64,000 nucleotides of DNA from Sphingobium sp. 15-1 (GTDB lineage Bacteria > Pseudomonadota > Alphaproteobacteria > Sphingomonadales > Sphingomonadaceae), in NCBI RefSeq assembly GCF_013375535.1, contig NZ_JABXJG010000003.1, forward strand, positions 434,001-498,000, in the 5' to 3' direction. Of this stretch, positions 7,687 through 15,730 are shown piece by piece. Made by a program: the position numbers and the translations under genes. Under the pieces are notes generated by a model. The model saw only the letters and a program-made list of their open reading frames with translations. It had not been told where the DNA came from and ran no database searches. Position 1 is the first letter of the stretch. The number at the start of each line of letters is the position of its first letter.

Positions 7687-9329
7687 GTGTAGCTCAAAGG
7701 CGCCTTGATGTGACCATAAGGATCGAATGCATGACCATAAGCGACGCGCACCGTTCCCCATATTTCGCCGATACTCGCATCGGCGATGAAAGCGTCGATC
7801 ATCGCCTGCATCGGGTTGTTGCCGTCGCGCACCACATTGTGAACCGCCTTGAGCGCCGCGGACCAGTTGCCCTGATCGCGCTGCTGCTTCAGTTCCGAGA
7901 AGCGACGAATATGCGCATAGGTGTTAGTCCGGTCGAACTTGAAGCGAGTAGGTGCGGGCTCGTCTTCCGGTACGAACCGGTTGACGCCGACCATGATACG
8001 TTCATCGCTGTCCAGTTCGCGTTGGAAGTCGAAATTGAAGTCATCCATCATGCCTTCGATCTCGCCGCTGGCGATCGCATCGATCAGGCCTTTTTGCTCG
8101 ATCCGGGCCAGCATCGCTGCGGCGGCCGCTTCCACCTGATCGGTCAATGCCTCGATATAGTAGCTGCCGCCAAACGGATCGGCGACGCGCGCCGCGCCGA
8201 CTTCGTTCGCCAGAATTTGCTGCTGCCGCGTGGCGAGTTCCCGCGCCTCATGAGTTGGAACGCAGACAGGCTCGTCGAAAGTGCACGCCTCCAGCGACTG
8301 AACGCCGCCGCAAAGCGCCGCCAAGCCCTGTATGGCAGTACGGGTCAGATTGTTGAGCGGCTGCTTGTACACGAGCGACTTGCCCGAAGTGTGACAAGCG
8401 ATCCTCAGCCGTTGCGCGCGCATGTCCTTTGAGCCGAACCGTTCCTTCATCGTGCGCGCCCAGTAGCGGCGCAGCGCCCGGAACTTGGCGACTTCTTCGA
8501 AGAAGTCGATGTCCGAGGTGGAAACCCATGCAAGGCTGGGAGCCACTTCATCGACGGTCAGGCCGCGATCAATCAAGTCTTCCATCGTCTTGTTGATGAT
8601 AGCCATGCCGAGCGCGATTTCGCCGGCCGGCGACAGGCCGCGTTCACGCAGATCATAGGCCTGCGGCATTCCAAGCGCCCAGCGCGGGCTGTTGCGCACG
8701 CTGAATTCGATTTCATCCACCGCAATCCGATGTCCGAAATCGGCCGGAACAAGATGCTTACCCCAGCCGCATAGTGTTTGTTGCAACATGTCGGGCATGT
8801 TGGAGCCCTGCAACGTCGCCAGTGGCTGACCGCGTTTGACATGCAGCGAGGCGACCAGCGGATAGGCCATGGCCGCCCAGTGCCAGGCCGTGTCGACCTT
8901 TGCCAAGTCGACCTCGTTAAGCAGACGCTCCATGTCTCGCGTCGTCGGGAGCGAGCAACCTTCCAGCCCGACCTCTGGTCCGAAGGCGGGGTGATCCGGG
9001 TCGATGCTTTGCGTCGTCAGCGGATCGGGCACGATGCTGACGCCAGTTCCGCCCGATGCAAGGACCATTTCCAGCCCTTGGCGTGTGTCCTCCGGCGCGC
9101 CATAGCCCACGATGTTGCGCAGCGTCCACATCCGGCTGCGATACATGCTCGGATAAGCGCCGCGAGTGAACGGGTAAGCGCCGGGATCGCCGATATTCTG
9201 CTGGTAGGCCTCATCACGTTCACGCGGAAAATAGGCCACGTCGGTTTCCAAGCCGCTCCAAGTCTTGGTGCGACTAAGCTTGATCTCGACGTTCTCAACG
9301 CTTTCGAACAGGTTGGTTGTTTCGGTCAT
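7683..9329 (-). CDS. Coenzyme B12-dependent acyl-CoA mutase, divergent large subunit
   Basis: 548 residues from ATG 9329, matching the large subunits of two-part mutases such as 2-hydroxyisobutyryl-CoA mutase. The TIM-barrel CoA-binding start is clear (YPFTRGAYPSMYRSRMWTLR, residues 52-71) and FRALRRYWARTMKERFG is typical. Compared from memory with methylmalonyl-CoA mutase, key positions differ. The GYHMQEAG segment that carries His244 reads AYDLRERG (Y225-D226). FDLPTHRG reads PDPLTTQS. The FHTQTSG segment reads IACHTSG, so the usual His and Gln are gone. B12 binding is supplied by the next gene. The family would rearrange a carbon skeleton by radical 1,2-shift, but the substrate, or even mutase activity, is open. 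No MeaB/MeaI-type GTPase chaperone is nearby. Confidence 0.88.
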   Translation of the reverse strand: MTETTNLFESVENVEIKLSRTKTWSGLETDVAYFPRERDEAYQQNIGDPGAYPFTRGAYPSMYRSRMWTLRNIVGYGAPEDTRQGLEMVLASGGTGVSIVPDPLTTQSIDPDHPAFGPEVGLEGCSLPTTRDMERLLNEVDLAKVDTAWHWAAMAYPLVASLHVKRGQPLATLQGSNMPDMLQQTLCGWGKHLVPADFGHRIAVDEIEFSVRNSPRWALGMPQAYDLRERGLSPAGEIALGMAIINKTMEDLIDRGLTVDEVAPSLAWVSTSDIDFFEEVAKFRALRRYWARTMKERFGSKDMRAQRLRIACHTSGKSLVYKQPLNNLTRTAIQGLAALCGGVQSLEACTFDEPVCVPTHEARELATRQQQILANEVGAARVADPFGGSYYIEALTDQVEAAAAAMLARIEQKGLIDAIASGEIEGMMDDFNFDFQRELDSDERIMVGVNRFVPEDEPAPTRFKFDRTNTYAHIRRFSELKQQRDQGNWSAALKAVHNVVRDGNNPMQAMIDAFIADASIGEIWGTVRVAYGHAFDPYGHIKAPLSYT

Positions 9330-9345
9330 TATTATATATATCCGC

Positions 9346-10746
9346 TCAGGTCCGGCCAATCAGCCGGTCGATTTCGGCAAGGTAGTGGCGGATACGATTT
9401 TCTGATTCCGACAAGACATAGCCGTCGAAAGCGGACGATTCGATCCCCTTCTGAACTTCAGGAACGCGGACGGCGTCCTGCGCTAGAACCGAACCAAATT
9501 CCTCTAGCGTCTGCGGGACGATGATGGGCGGGCGGATCGACCCGTCCCAACCCGGTTCCGAAACCGCCGCTGGGCCGAACTGGCCGGGGTCCATCACCAT
9601 GTCCTGCGTTCCGCCAACGGGCAGACACAGCGAAATAGCGCGGTAGTAGCTTTTGCTAGGGTTGGTCGGGTGTGGGCTGAACACCTGGATCAATAACGCA
9701 TCGCTGAACGCGTTGATCGTGATGTTGGGGAACACGAAGTAGTTCCAGTCGTCATTGACCTGCTCGTCGGTCAGGTTGTCGAAATGATCATAATTGTGGC
9801 GCTTGGCCCATTTGCGCCGCGTTTCGGCGATCGCAGAGCTATATTGATGGCCCTTAAGATGGGTGAAGTCGTCCGGGTTGCCACCGTAGAACTGAAGGAA
9901 GCCCTTCAGCGCTTCGGTCACTGTATCCCGGTCTTCGTTGCGGCTGGTGACATAACCGACCGGAATGATCATCCGGCTGTTGCCATTGCCATACAGATCA
10001 TATTGGCATTCGAGCGTCTCGGTAAAGCCCAGCAGCTGCGGATGCACGTCATCGGCATGGTAAAATTCGATGAAGGCGTCGAGCGCAGTTTTCCAGTTCG
10101 CATCCCAAGGCGTGTAGATGTCGCGAATGACCCGGTATTTTTCAAACGGATAGGGCGCGAGATGGGAGGGAATGACGTCGAGATGCTCGAGCAGCGACTT
10201 GCAGTCCGGGTCCATGTTGATGAACACGAAACTGTTCCAGACGCTGCACCGCACCGCCTTCAGCCCGGGACGATGTGCGACCGCTTCGGGACGGAAAATC
10301 ATTTCATCGCGGATTTCGGCATTCTTGCCGTCGAGCCCGTACTTCCAGCCGTGGAAATCGCAGGTAAATACGCAGGCGCCGCCATCGGCGGCCGCGCCCG
10401 CGCTGCCGAAATCGGTGTGGACCAAGCGGTTGCCGCGATGCGGGCAGACGTTGTAATAGGCAGCGACGCCCTCATCACCTTCCCCATTGCGCACGATGAC
10501 AAAGGATTCCTTGCCATACTCCGCCTTGAACCAGTCGCCGATTTCGGCAAGATCCTGGGTTAGGCCGACGAACAGCCAGCTTTTCGTCCACATCTTGTCC
10601 CATTCGAGTGCAGCCTCTTCCGGGCTGTAGAAACGCTTGGGGTCGATTCGAGCGGTGCCGTGATCGATATAAGGGGCCTTCGCGCCCGGACTATCGGGTG
10701 CGGCATCGGGGTATGCTACGAAACCCCTCCGGTAATCGTAATCCAT
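9346..10746 (-). CDS. Rieske non-heme iron oxygenase, large subunit
   Basis: A 466-residue ring-hydroxylating-type oxygenase. The N-terminal Rieske domain has C101-P-H103-RG and C129-D-F-H132-GWKYG; the catalytic domain has the iron site in DAFIEFYHADDVHP. It belongs to the single-component alpha-subunit type, with no beta subunit in the operon. It would insert oxygen using electrons from the ferredoxin gene four positions on. This is the first gene of the minus operon; the mutase ATG follows 16 bp after its stop. The loop between the two Rieske motifs is unusually long (about 25 residues, with GSAGAAADGGA). Confidence 0.92.
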   Translation of the reverse strand: MDYDYRRGFVAYPDAAPDSPGAKAPYIDHGTARIDPKRFYSPEEAALEWDKMWTKSWLFVGLTQDLAEIGDWFKAEYGKESFVIVRNGEGDEGVAAYYNVCPHRGNRLVHTDFGSAGAAADGGACVFTCDFHGWKYGLDGKNAEIRDEMIFRPEAVAHRPGLKAVRCSVWNSFVFINMDPDCKSLLEHLDVIPSHLAPYPFEKYRVIRDIYTPWDANWKTALDAFIEFYHADDVHPQLLGFTETLECQYDLYGNGNSRMIIPVGYVTSRNEDRDTVTEALKGFLQFYGGNPDDFTHLKGHQYSSAIAETRRKWAKRHNYDHFDNLTDEQVNDDWNYFVFPNITINAFSDALLIQVFSPHPTNPSKSYYRAISLCLPVGGTQDMVMDPGQFGPAAVSEPGWDGSIRPPIIVPQTLEEFGSVLAQDAVRVPEVQKGIESSAFDGYVLSESENRIRHYLAEIDRLIGRT

Positions 10747-11024
10747 GGCATCCTCGTCAATTCGGCAAAAAACAGTATGTAGGACCTAATCGTTTGCACA
10801 GTCGAATGCAATGGGTTTATGGAGCAATAGAAACGGGCGATGGGGCGTCATTCACGCCGGATTGGGCCCTTTGCGAGGTAACACGTGACCCATGCTGGCT
10901 TCAACATTGCGGTATTGGCTGGCGAGCATGGAAAGCGTGCGAATGCGCGATGCCAAAACCTCCAAGCCTGGATAACGGCCTGGGATTTCTCATATAACAG
11001 ACACAGGAGCGAAAAGGAACGCAT
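10747..11024. promoter_or_regulatory. Divergent promoter region of oxygenase/mutase and thiolase operons
   Basis: 278 bp separate the minus-strand Rieske oxygenase start from the plus-strand thiolase start. At 10773-10788 is a 16-mer (CAGT-N8-CCTA) that resembles, with two mismatches, the TAGT-N8-ACTA repeats found before four other genes of this region. Both operons must be transcribed from here. I see no other clear signal, and no strong sigma-70 boxes. Confidence 0.5.
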
Positions 11025-12185
11025 ATGAACGCCTATATCGTGTCCGCTGTTCGGACCGCTGGCGGCCGGCGCAACGGGCGACTCGCGGGAAAGCATCCCG
11101 TCGAACTCGCCGCGCAGGTCCTGAACGCGGTAGTTGCCCAATCGGGCGTGCCGGGCGAGGCGATCGACGACGTCATCCTGGGCTGCGTCACGCAATATGG
11201 CGAACAATCGCGCCAGATCGCGCGGTTCGCCGTGCTGGCCTCCGACCTTCCTGAATCCGTCCCTTCGGTGACCATCGACCGCCAGTGCGGATCGTCCCAG
11301 CAGGCGGTCCAGTTCGCCGCTCAGGCGATCATGTCCGGAACGCAGGACATTGTGATAGCGGCCGGGGTCGAAAGCATGAGCCGCGTGCCGCTGGGTTCGG
11401 CGACTAACAGCGCGCAAGGCGCGACGCCGATGATTCAGTCCATCCGTGACCGCTACGGCATCGAGGATTTCAGCCAGTTCAACGGCGCCGAAATGATCGC
11501 GAAAAAATGGGGCTTTACGCGCGATGACCTCGACTCATTCGGCCTGGAAAGCCATCGCCGTGCGATAGCCGCCACCAATTCGGGCGCCTTCGACGGCGAG
11601 ATCGTGCCGATCGCCATCACCCTGCCCGACGGCACGGGCGACATGCATGTGAAGGATGAGGGCATTCGTTGGGACGCCTCGCTGGAATCGATGGCGGGCG
11701 TTAAGACGATCATCGAAAACGGTCTTATCACGGCGGCGACTGCGAGCCAGATCACCGATGGTGCGGCTGCGGTCATGATCGTGTCCGAAAAGGCGCTGAA
11801 GGAATATGGACTGACCCCGATCGCACGGATCGCCAGTTTCATGGTGACGGCCGGCGACCCGATCCTGATGCTGGAAGAACCGCTATATGCGACCGACAAG
11901 GCGTTGAAGCGGGCGGGTATGACGCTGGATGACATCGACCTGTTCGAAGTGAACGAGGCGTTTGCGCCGGTGCCCTTGGCATGGCTGAAGCATACTGGCG
12001 TGGATCCGGCGAAGGTGAACGTCAACGGCGGAGCGATCGCCTTGGGTCATCCGGTCGGCGCGTCGGGTGCGAAGCTGATGTCGACGCTGATCCATGGCCT
12101 GCGTGCGCGTGGCGCCAGATACGGCTTGCAGACGATGTGCGAAGGAGGCGGCCAGGCCAATGTTACTATTTTGGAGGCGCTGTAA
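11025..12185 (+). CDS. Acetyl-CoA C-acyltransferase (thiolase)
   Basis: A 386-residue thiolase II type enzyme. The nucleophile is C88 in DRQCGSSQQA. The C-terminal base region is NVNGGAIALGHPVGASGAK and the second cysteine lies in MCEGGGQAN, so all three catalytic elements are intact. The middle (residues about 120-150) is slightly short compared with FadA proteins. It cleaves a 3-oxoacyl-CoA with CoA. It starts the plus-strand operon; the DUF35 gene follows with a TAATG stop/start overlap. A purine-rich AGGAGCG sits before the ATG. Confidence 0.92.
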   Translation: MNAYIVSAVRTAGGRRNGRLAGKHPVELAAQVLNAVVAQSGVPGEAIDDVILGCVTQYGEQSRQIARFAVLASDLPESVPSVTIDRQCGSSQQAVQFAAQAIMSGTQDIVIAAGVESMSRVPLGSATNSAQGATPMIQSIRDRYGIEDFSQFNGAEMIAKKWGFTRDDLDSFGLESHRRAIAATNSGAFDGEIVPIAITLPDGTGDMHVKDEGIRWDASLESMAGVKTIIENGLITAATASQITDGAAAVMIVSEKALKEYGLTPIARIASFMVTAGDPILMLEEPLYATDKALKRAGMTLDDIDLFEVNEAFAPVPLAWLKHTGVDPAKVNVNGGAIALGHPVGASGAKLMSTLIHGLRARGARYGLQTMCEGGGQANVTILEAL

Positions 12186-12619
12186 TGACGACTAATGGAC
12201 AAAGGGCGGCTTTTCCCTTCATCGTTATAGACGATGAAGGCCTGCGGCTGACGGCGCTGCGCTGCTCCGCCTGTGGCGCCAGCTTCGCCGAAGCGGAGCG
12301 GCTTGCCTGCGCCCGGTGTGGCGCGGACGCGGGCGCACTCGACGCGTTCACGCCGGCCGTCAGCGGAAAACTTCATGCCGCCTCAATCGTTCGCCGCGGC
12401 TATCCGGGCGTGGCCGTTCCCTTCATTTCCGCGATCGTGGATCTGGATGGCGGACCGACGTTGAAGGGTGTGCTGCGGTCCGCAACATTCGAGCCACATG
12501 AGATCGTCCATGGCCGCAGGGTCCGCGTGGTCTTCGACGATTCGGGGCATGCCGACGCGGAGGGCAACCGCTTCATCAGCCATTTCTTCGAGCCCGCTGA
12601 CCAGGAGCCTGCGCAATGA
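12185..12619 (+). CDS. DUF35/OB-fold acyl-CoA-associated protein
   Basis: A 144-residue protein with an N-terminal rubredoxin-like zinc ribbon (C27-x2-C30 and C42-x2-C45) and a C-terminal OB-fold (about residues 60-135), the two-domain plan of DUF35 proteins. Such proteins form complexes with thiolase-like enzymes; the best known cases are the steroid side-chain aldolases (Ltp2 with a ChsH2 DUF35 domain). It overlaps the thiolase stop upstream (TAATG) and the SCPx-type thiolase start downstream (ATGA), which supports a complex with the latter. Confidence 0.88.
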   Translation: MTTNGQRAAFPFIVIDDEGLRLTALRCSACGASFAEAERLACARCGADAGALDAFTPAVSGKLHAASIVRRGYPGVAVPFISAIVDLDGGPTLKGVLRSATFEPHEIVHGRRVRVVFDDSGHADAEGNRFISHFFEPADQEPAQ

Positions 12620-13755
12620 GCGAAGATGTTTATATCGTTGGGATCGAAATGACCCATTTCGGCCGCTATCCCGAAAAATCGGCAGCGCAGATCGGTGCCG
12701 AAGCGGCGCTGGGTGCACTAAAGGAAAGTGGCCTCACCATTCACGACATCCAGGCGGTCTATGGCGGAAGCCGTTTCACCGGAATGATCGGCCAGAAGAT
12801 CCTGCAGCAGATCGGGCAGACCGGCGTCCAGGTGGTCAATGTCGTCAACGCCTGCGCCACCGGCGCGACGACCATCCGTGAAGGGTGGACGGCGATCCGC
12901 GCGGGCGAATATGATACCGTGCTATGTGTCGGCACCGAAAAGATGACGGGCATGGGAATGCTGGGCGACCCCGCCGCCGGTCTGGTGCCGACCGAAGGCC
13001 TGCTGGGTTCCGCGTCGATGCCCGCGATCTTTGGCGAGGCGGGCATGGAATACGCGGCCAAGCACGGCGCAACCTTCGCCGATTTCGCGCAGGTGGCAGT
13101 CAAGAACCATCATCATGCGACGATGAATCCCAAGGCGTTCCTGCGCAAGGAGACGCCGCTCGACATGGTGATGGAGGCGGAGATCATCGCCTATCCCATC
13201 ACCAAGCTGATGTGTTCGATCAACGTCGACGGCGCGGCCGCAGCGGTGTTGATGTCCGAACGCAAAGTGCGCGAGCTCGGCCTGATGGATCGTGCGATCC
13301 GAATCCGTGCCACCGCCATCGCGTCGGATCCCTGGCAGGAACGCGACCCGACGATGCCGGACATTAACAGCGCGTCGCGCCTTGCCGTCGACAAGGCCTA
13401 TGCCATGGCGGGACTGACGCCGGACGCGATCGACCTGGTGGAGTTGCACGACTGTTTCGCTCCGGCCGAACTTCTCCATTATGAAAATTTGCGTTTGTGC
13501 GGCGAAGGTGAGGCCGTGCGGATGCTGTATGATGGTGAAACCACGCTCGGCGGGCGCATCCCGGTTAATATGTCCGGCGGACTGCTGTCTAAGGGGCATC
13601 CGATCGGTGGAACGGGGGTCGCCAACCTTTACGAGATCGTCAGTCACCTACGTGGGCAGGCCGGTGCACGACAAGTCGAGGGCGCACGCATCGGCATGAC
13701 CCACGTCGTGGGACTGGGAACGGCGTGCGCGGTTCATATCCTCGAAAAAGCCTGA
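12616..13755 (+). CDS. SCPx-type thiolase or thiolase-like aldolase
   Basis: A 379-residue member of the SCP2/SCPx thiolase branch. C80 in VNACATGATT is at the nucleophile position, HDCFAPAE is at the HEAF-like loop, and GGLLSKGHPIGGTG supplies the His. Because its partner is a DUF35 protein, two roles are possible: a thiolase acting on branched 3-oxoacyl-CoA, or a retro-aldolase such as those shortening steroid side chains. Retention of Cys and His favours thiolysis, but the pairing leaves aldol cleavage open. A terminator-like hairpin follows. Confidence 0.85.
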   Translation: MSEDVYIVGIEMTHFGRYPEKSAAQIGAEAALGALKESGLTIHDIQAVYGGSRFTGMIGQKILQQIGQTGVQVVNVVNACATGATTIREGWTAIRAGEYDTVLCVGTEKMTGMGMLGDPAAGLVPTEGLLGSASMPAIFGEAGMEYAAKHGATFADFAQVAVKNHHHATMNPKAFLRKETPLDMVMEAEIIAYPITKLMCSINVDGAAAAVLMSERKVRELGLMDRAIRIRATAIASDPWQERDPTMPDINSASRLAVDKAYAMAGLTPDAIDLVELHDCFAPAELLHYENLRLCGEGEAVRMLYDGETTLGGRIPVNMSGGLLSKGHPIGGTGVANLYEIVSHLRGQAGARQVEGARIGMTHVVGLGTACAVHILEKA

Positions 13756-13760
13756 TCGCT

Positions 13761-13801
13761 TCCAGGGCAGCCTTCGTGCTTCGCTCGATAGCTGCCCTGG
13801 A
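13761..13801 (+). terminator. Hairpin after the thiolase operon
   Basis: Bases 13761-13771 (TCCAGGGCAGC) and 13791-13801 (GCTGCCCTGGA) are perfect inverted repeats with a 19-base loop, six bases after the SCPx thiolase stop. There is no T-run, so it may be a weak or factor-dependent terminator, or an mRNA-stabilising hairpin. Confidence 0.6.
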
Positions 13802-14055
13802 CGATGGAAATGGTGAGGCCGCTTGGCCGTTCAATGCGGCTGCGCGTCGACATCGCCTTCTTTGATCGGAAGCCTGATGTTGAGCATCCTCTTCGGGAAG
13901 CTAGGCCAAATCACCCGATCCGGTACGGGCGATACGAGTTGCGTTCCTCCCCGACGCGACTTCATCCTAATCCGATGCGGGTTGATCCAGATTCTTGTTC
14001 ATGACACCATCCTTCCTCGTCGACCGGGCCGGCCTTCAAGCAGCTGGTTTCGCGT
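13802..14055. other. Intergenic, convergent
   Basis: 254 bp lie between the thiolase operon hairpin and the end of the minus-strand SDR. No gene or clear signal is seen. Confidence 0.5.
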
Positions 14056-14823
14056 CTAAAGCTGCAGGCCGCCATCGACGGCAAGCGACTGGCCGGTGAC
14101 ATATTTTGCCCGGTCTGAGAGCAGGAACAGCACAGCGTCGGCAATATCCTGTGCAACGCCGAACTTCTTCATCGGCAGCATCCGGCGGATGCCGTCGACC
14201 CATTCTTCTATACCCGGCTTTGCGATCAATTCATGACCAAGGCCCGCATCGATGAAGCCGGGCGCAACGCAGTTCGCGCGAATCCCGAATCGTCCTTCCT
14301 CTAAGGCGATGCCGCGGAACAGCATTTCGATCGCGGCCTTGGGCGCTGCCGAACACAGGTCGCGCATGGGCACTTTTTCAACAGCAGCGGTGATCACGGC
14401 GATCAACGACCCGCCGCCACCCGCCTTCAGATGCGGGAGCGTCGCCCATACCAGATTGAACGCCCCATTTACGTCAACGTCGAATACCTGCTTCCATTCC
14501 GCAGGCGTAATTGCGTTCAGGAATTTCATCGGGATATGTGGGCCAGCGGCGTACACAACCGAATGGACACGGCCGAAACGTTCCGCTGCTGCATCGACAA
14601 AGCGCTTCATCGCGTCCGGATCGGTGTGATCCACCGACATAGCGAGCGCGTTGCGTCCCGCTGCCTCCACCGACGCCACGACGGCGTCGGCCGCGTCCTT
14701 GCGCGAACGATAGGTGAATGCGACATTCGCACCGGCAGCCGCCAGCGACGCGCAAATCGCCGAACCAATGCCGCCGCTGCCACCAGCGACAATCGCCACG
14801 CCGTCCGTGAAATGCTGTTCCAT
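14056..14823 (-). CDS. SDR-family protein lacking the catalytic tyrosine
   Basis: 255 residues from ATG 14823, chosen because AAGGAGGA lies just upstream on the minus strand; a longer frame to 14877 has no such site. The cofactor motif is GGSGGIG (residues 14-20) and the C-terminus ends YVTGQSLAVDGG as usual. At the active site, the segment that should read YxxxK reads C157-S-A-A-P-K162: the lysine is kept but the tyrosine position is Ser158. The preceding Ser is also a Thr-Ala stretch (ITAAVEK). Oxidoreductase activity is therefore doubtful; it could bind a ligand, or use a different acid. It is divergently transcribed from the crotonase gene. Confidence 0.85.
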   Translation of the reverse strand: MEQHFTDGVAIVAGGSGGIGSAICASLAAAGANVAFTYRSRKDAADAVVASVEAAGRNALAMSVDHTDPDAMKRFVDAAAERFGRVHSVVYAAGPHIPMKFLNAITPAEWKQVFDVDVNGAFNLVWATLPHLKAGGGGSLIAVITAAVEKVPMRDLCSAAPKAAIEMLFRGIALEEGRFGIRANCVAPGFIDAGLGHELIAKPGIEEWVDGIRRMLPMKKFGVAQDIADAVLFLLSDRAKYVTGQSLAVDGGLQL

Positions 14824-14885
14824 CCGTCCTCCTTCTTTCCCACTTAGTGTCTTGCAGCTTGCGCGAATATCGGGCACGGCTGGTT

Positions 14886-14901
14886 TAGTTCGAGCATACT
14901 A
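14886..14901. promoter_or_regulatory. Operator-like inverted repeat TAGT-N8-ACTA, copy 1
   Basis: The 16-mer TAGTTCGAGCATACTA lies between the divergent SDR and crotonase genes, ending only 4 bp before the first possible crotonase ATG. The same arms and spacing recur at 17051, 19623 and 22195, each just before a gene. The position would block transcription or translation of the crotonase gene when bound. Confidence 0.6.
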
Positions 14902-14905
14902 TACG

Positions 14906-15718
14906 ATGGATATTGCAATGCCCAACCCCGAAATACTCATTTCCGAAAATGACGGCATCATCCAAGTGACGTTCAATCGTCCCGAGAAGTATAACGCGAT
15001 CAGCGTGAAGATGCTTGAAGGGCTGCGCGATGCGACTGCGCGACTGCGAGATCGCGACGATCTGCGCGTGATGCTGCTCACTGCCAATGGAAAGTATTTT
15101 TCTGCCGGGATCGATCTCAACGGTGGTCTCGCGCCCGACAAGAATTTGAAGGGCCCCAGCGCTTTCCGCCGGTGGTATCGGCAGGGCGCGGGCAGCCTGC
15201 ACGGCTTGGGTGATGAATGGGAAGCGATCGAAAAGCCGATTGTCGTCGCTTTTCAGGGACCATGCCTGGGCGGCGCTCTGGAACTGTCGCTGTGCGCGGA
15301 TTTTCGCTTGGCGAACGCGGATGCGCGGTTCGGTCTGCCCGAAATCGCGTTGGGCATGTTGCCGGGATCAGGCGGCACCAGCCGGCTGGTTCGACTGGCA
15401 GGTTCACACTGGGCGCGATGGCTGGTGCTGGCCAATCGCCAGGTCGACGCGGAACGCGCCCTGACGATCGGCATCATCCACGATATATTGGAGCAGGATG
15501 CGTTCACGGACAAGGCGCTGGAATTCTGCCGGTCCTTGGCTGTGCTTCCGCCTGAGGCCTTTGGCGCTGGCAAGATAGCGCTCGAATTGGCGGCCGATCT
15601 CGACCGCAATCAGGGTCGCAATGTCGAGCGGCTGGCGGTCAGCGGGCTGTTCTTCGGCGACGAATTGCAGGACCGGATGCGCGCCATGCAGGAGAAGCTG
15701 GCGGCGAAAAAACGCTGA
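14906..15718 (+). CDS. Enoyl-CoA hydratase/isomerase (crotonase)
   Basis: 270 residues if started at ATG 14906; ATG 14918 (MPNPEILIS) is equally possible and neither has a clear Shine-Dalgarno. Crotonase landmarks are present: FNRPEKYNAIS, the oxyanion loop (FSAGIDLN and GPCLGGALELSLCADFRLA) and both hydratase glutamates (E in GGALEL and E in GLPEIALGMLPGSGG). A true water-adding enzyme is thus more likely than an isomerase. It would hydrate an enoyl-CoA in the same pathway as the neighbouring CoA enzymes. The operator-like repeat at 14886-14901 abuts its start. Confidence 0.88.
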   Translation: MDIAMPNPEILISENDGIIQVTFNRPEKYNAISVKMLEGLRDATARLRDRDDLRVMLLTANGKYFSAGIDLNGGLAPDKNLKGPSAFRRWYRQGAGSLHGLGDEWEAIEKPIVVAFQGPCLGGALELSLCADFRLANADARFGLPEIALGMLPGSGGTSRLVRLAGSHWARWLVLANRQVDAERALTIGIIHDILEQDAFTDKALEFCRSLAVLPPEAFGAGKIALELAADLDRNQGRNVERLAVSGLFFGDELQDRMRAMQEKLAAKKR

Positions 15719-15730
15719 GCGCGGAGCGCG

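Noticed and set aside
7611..8432. 273-codon plus-strand frame
   Set aside because: It is antisense to both mutase subunit genes; no ribosome binding site or motif.
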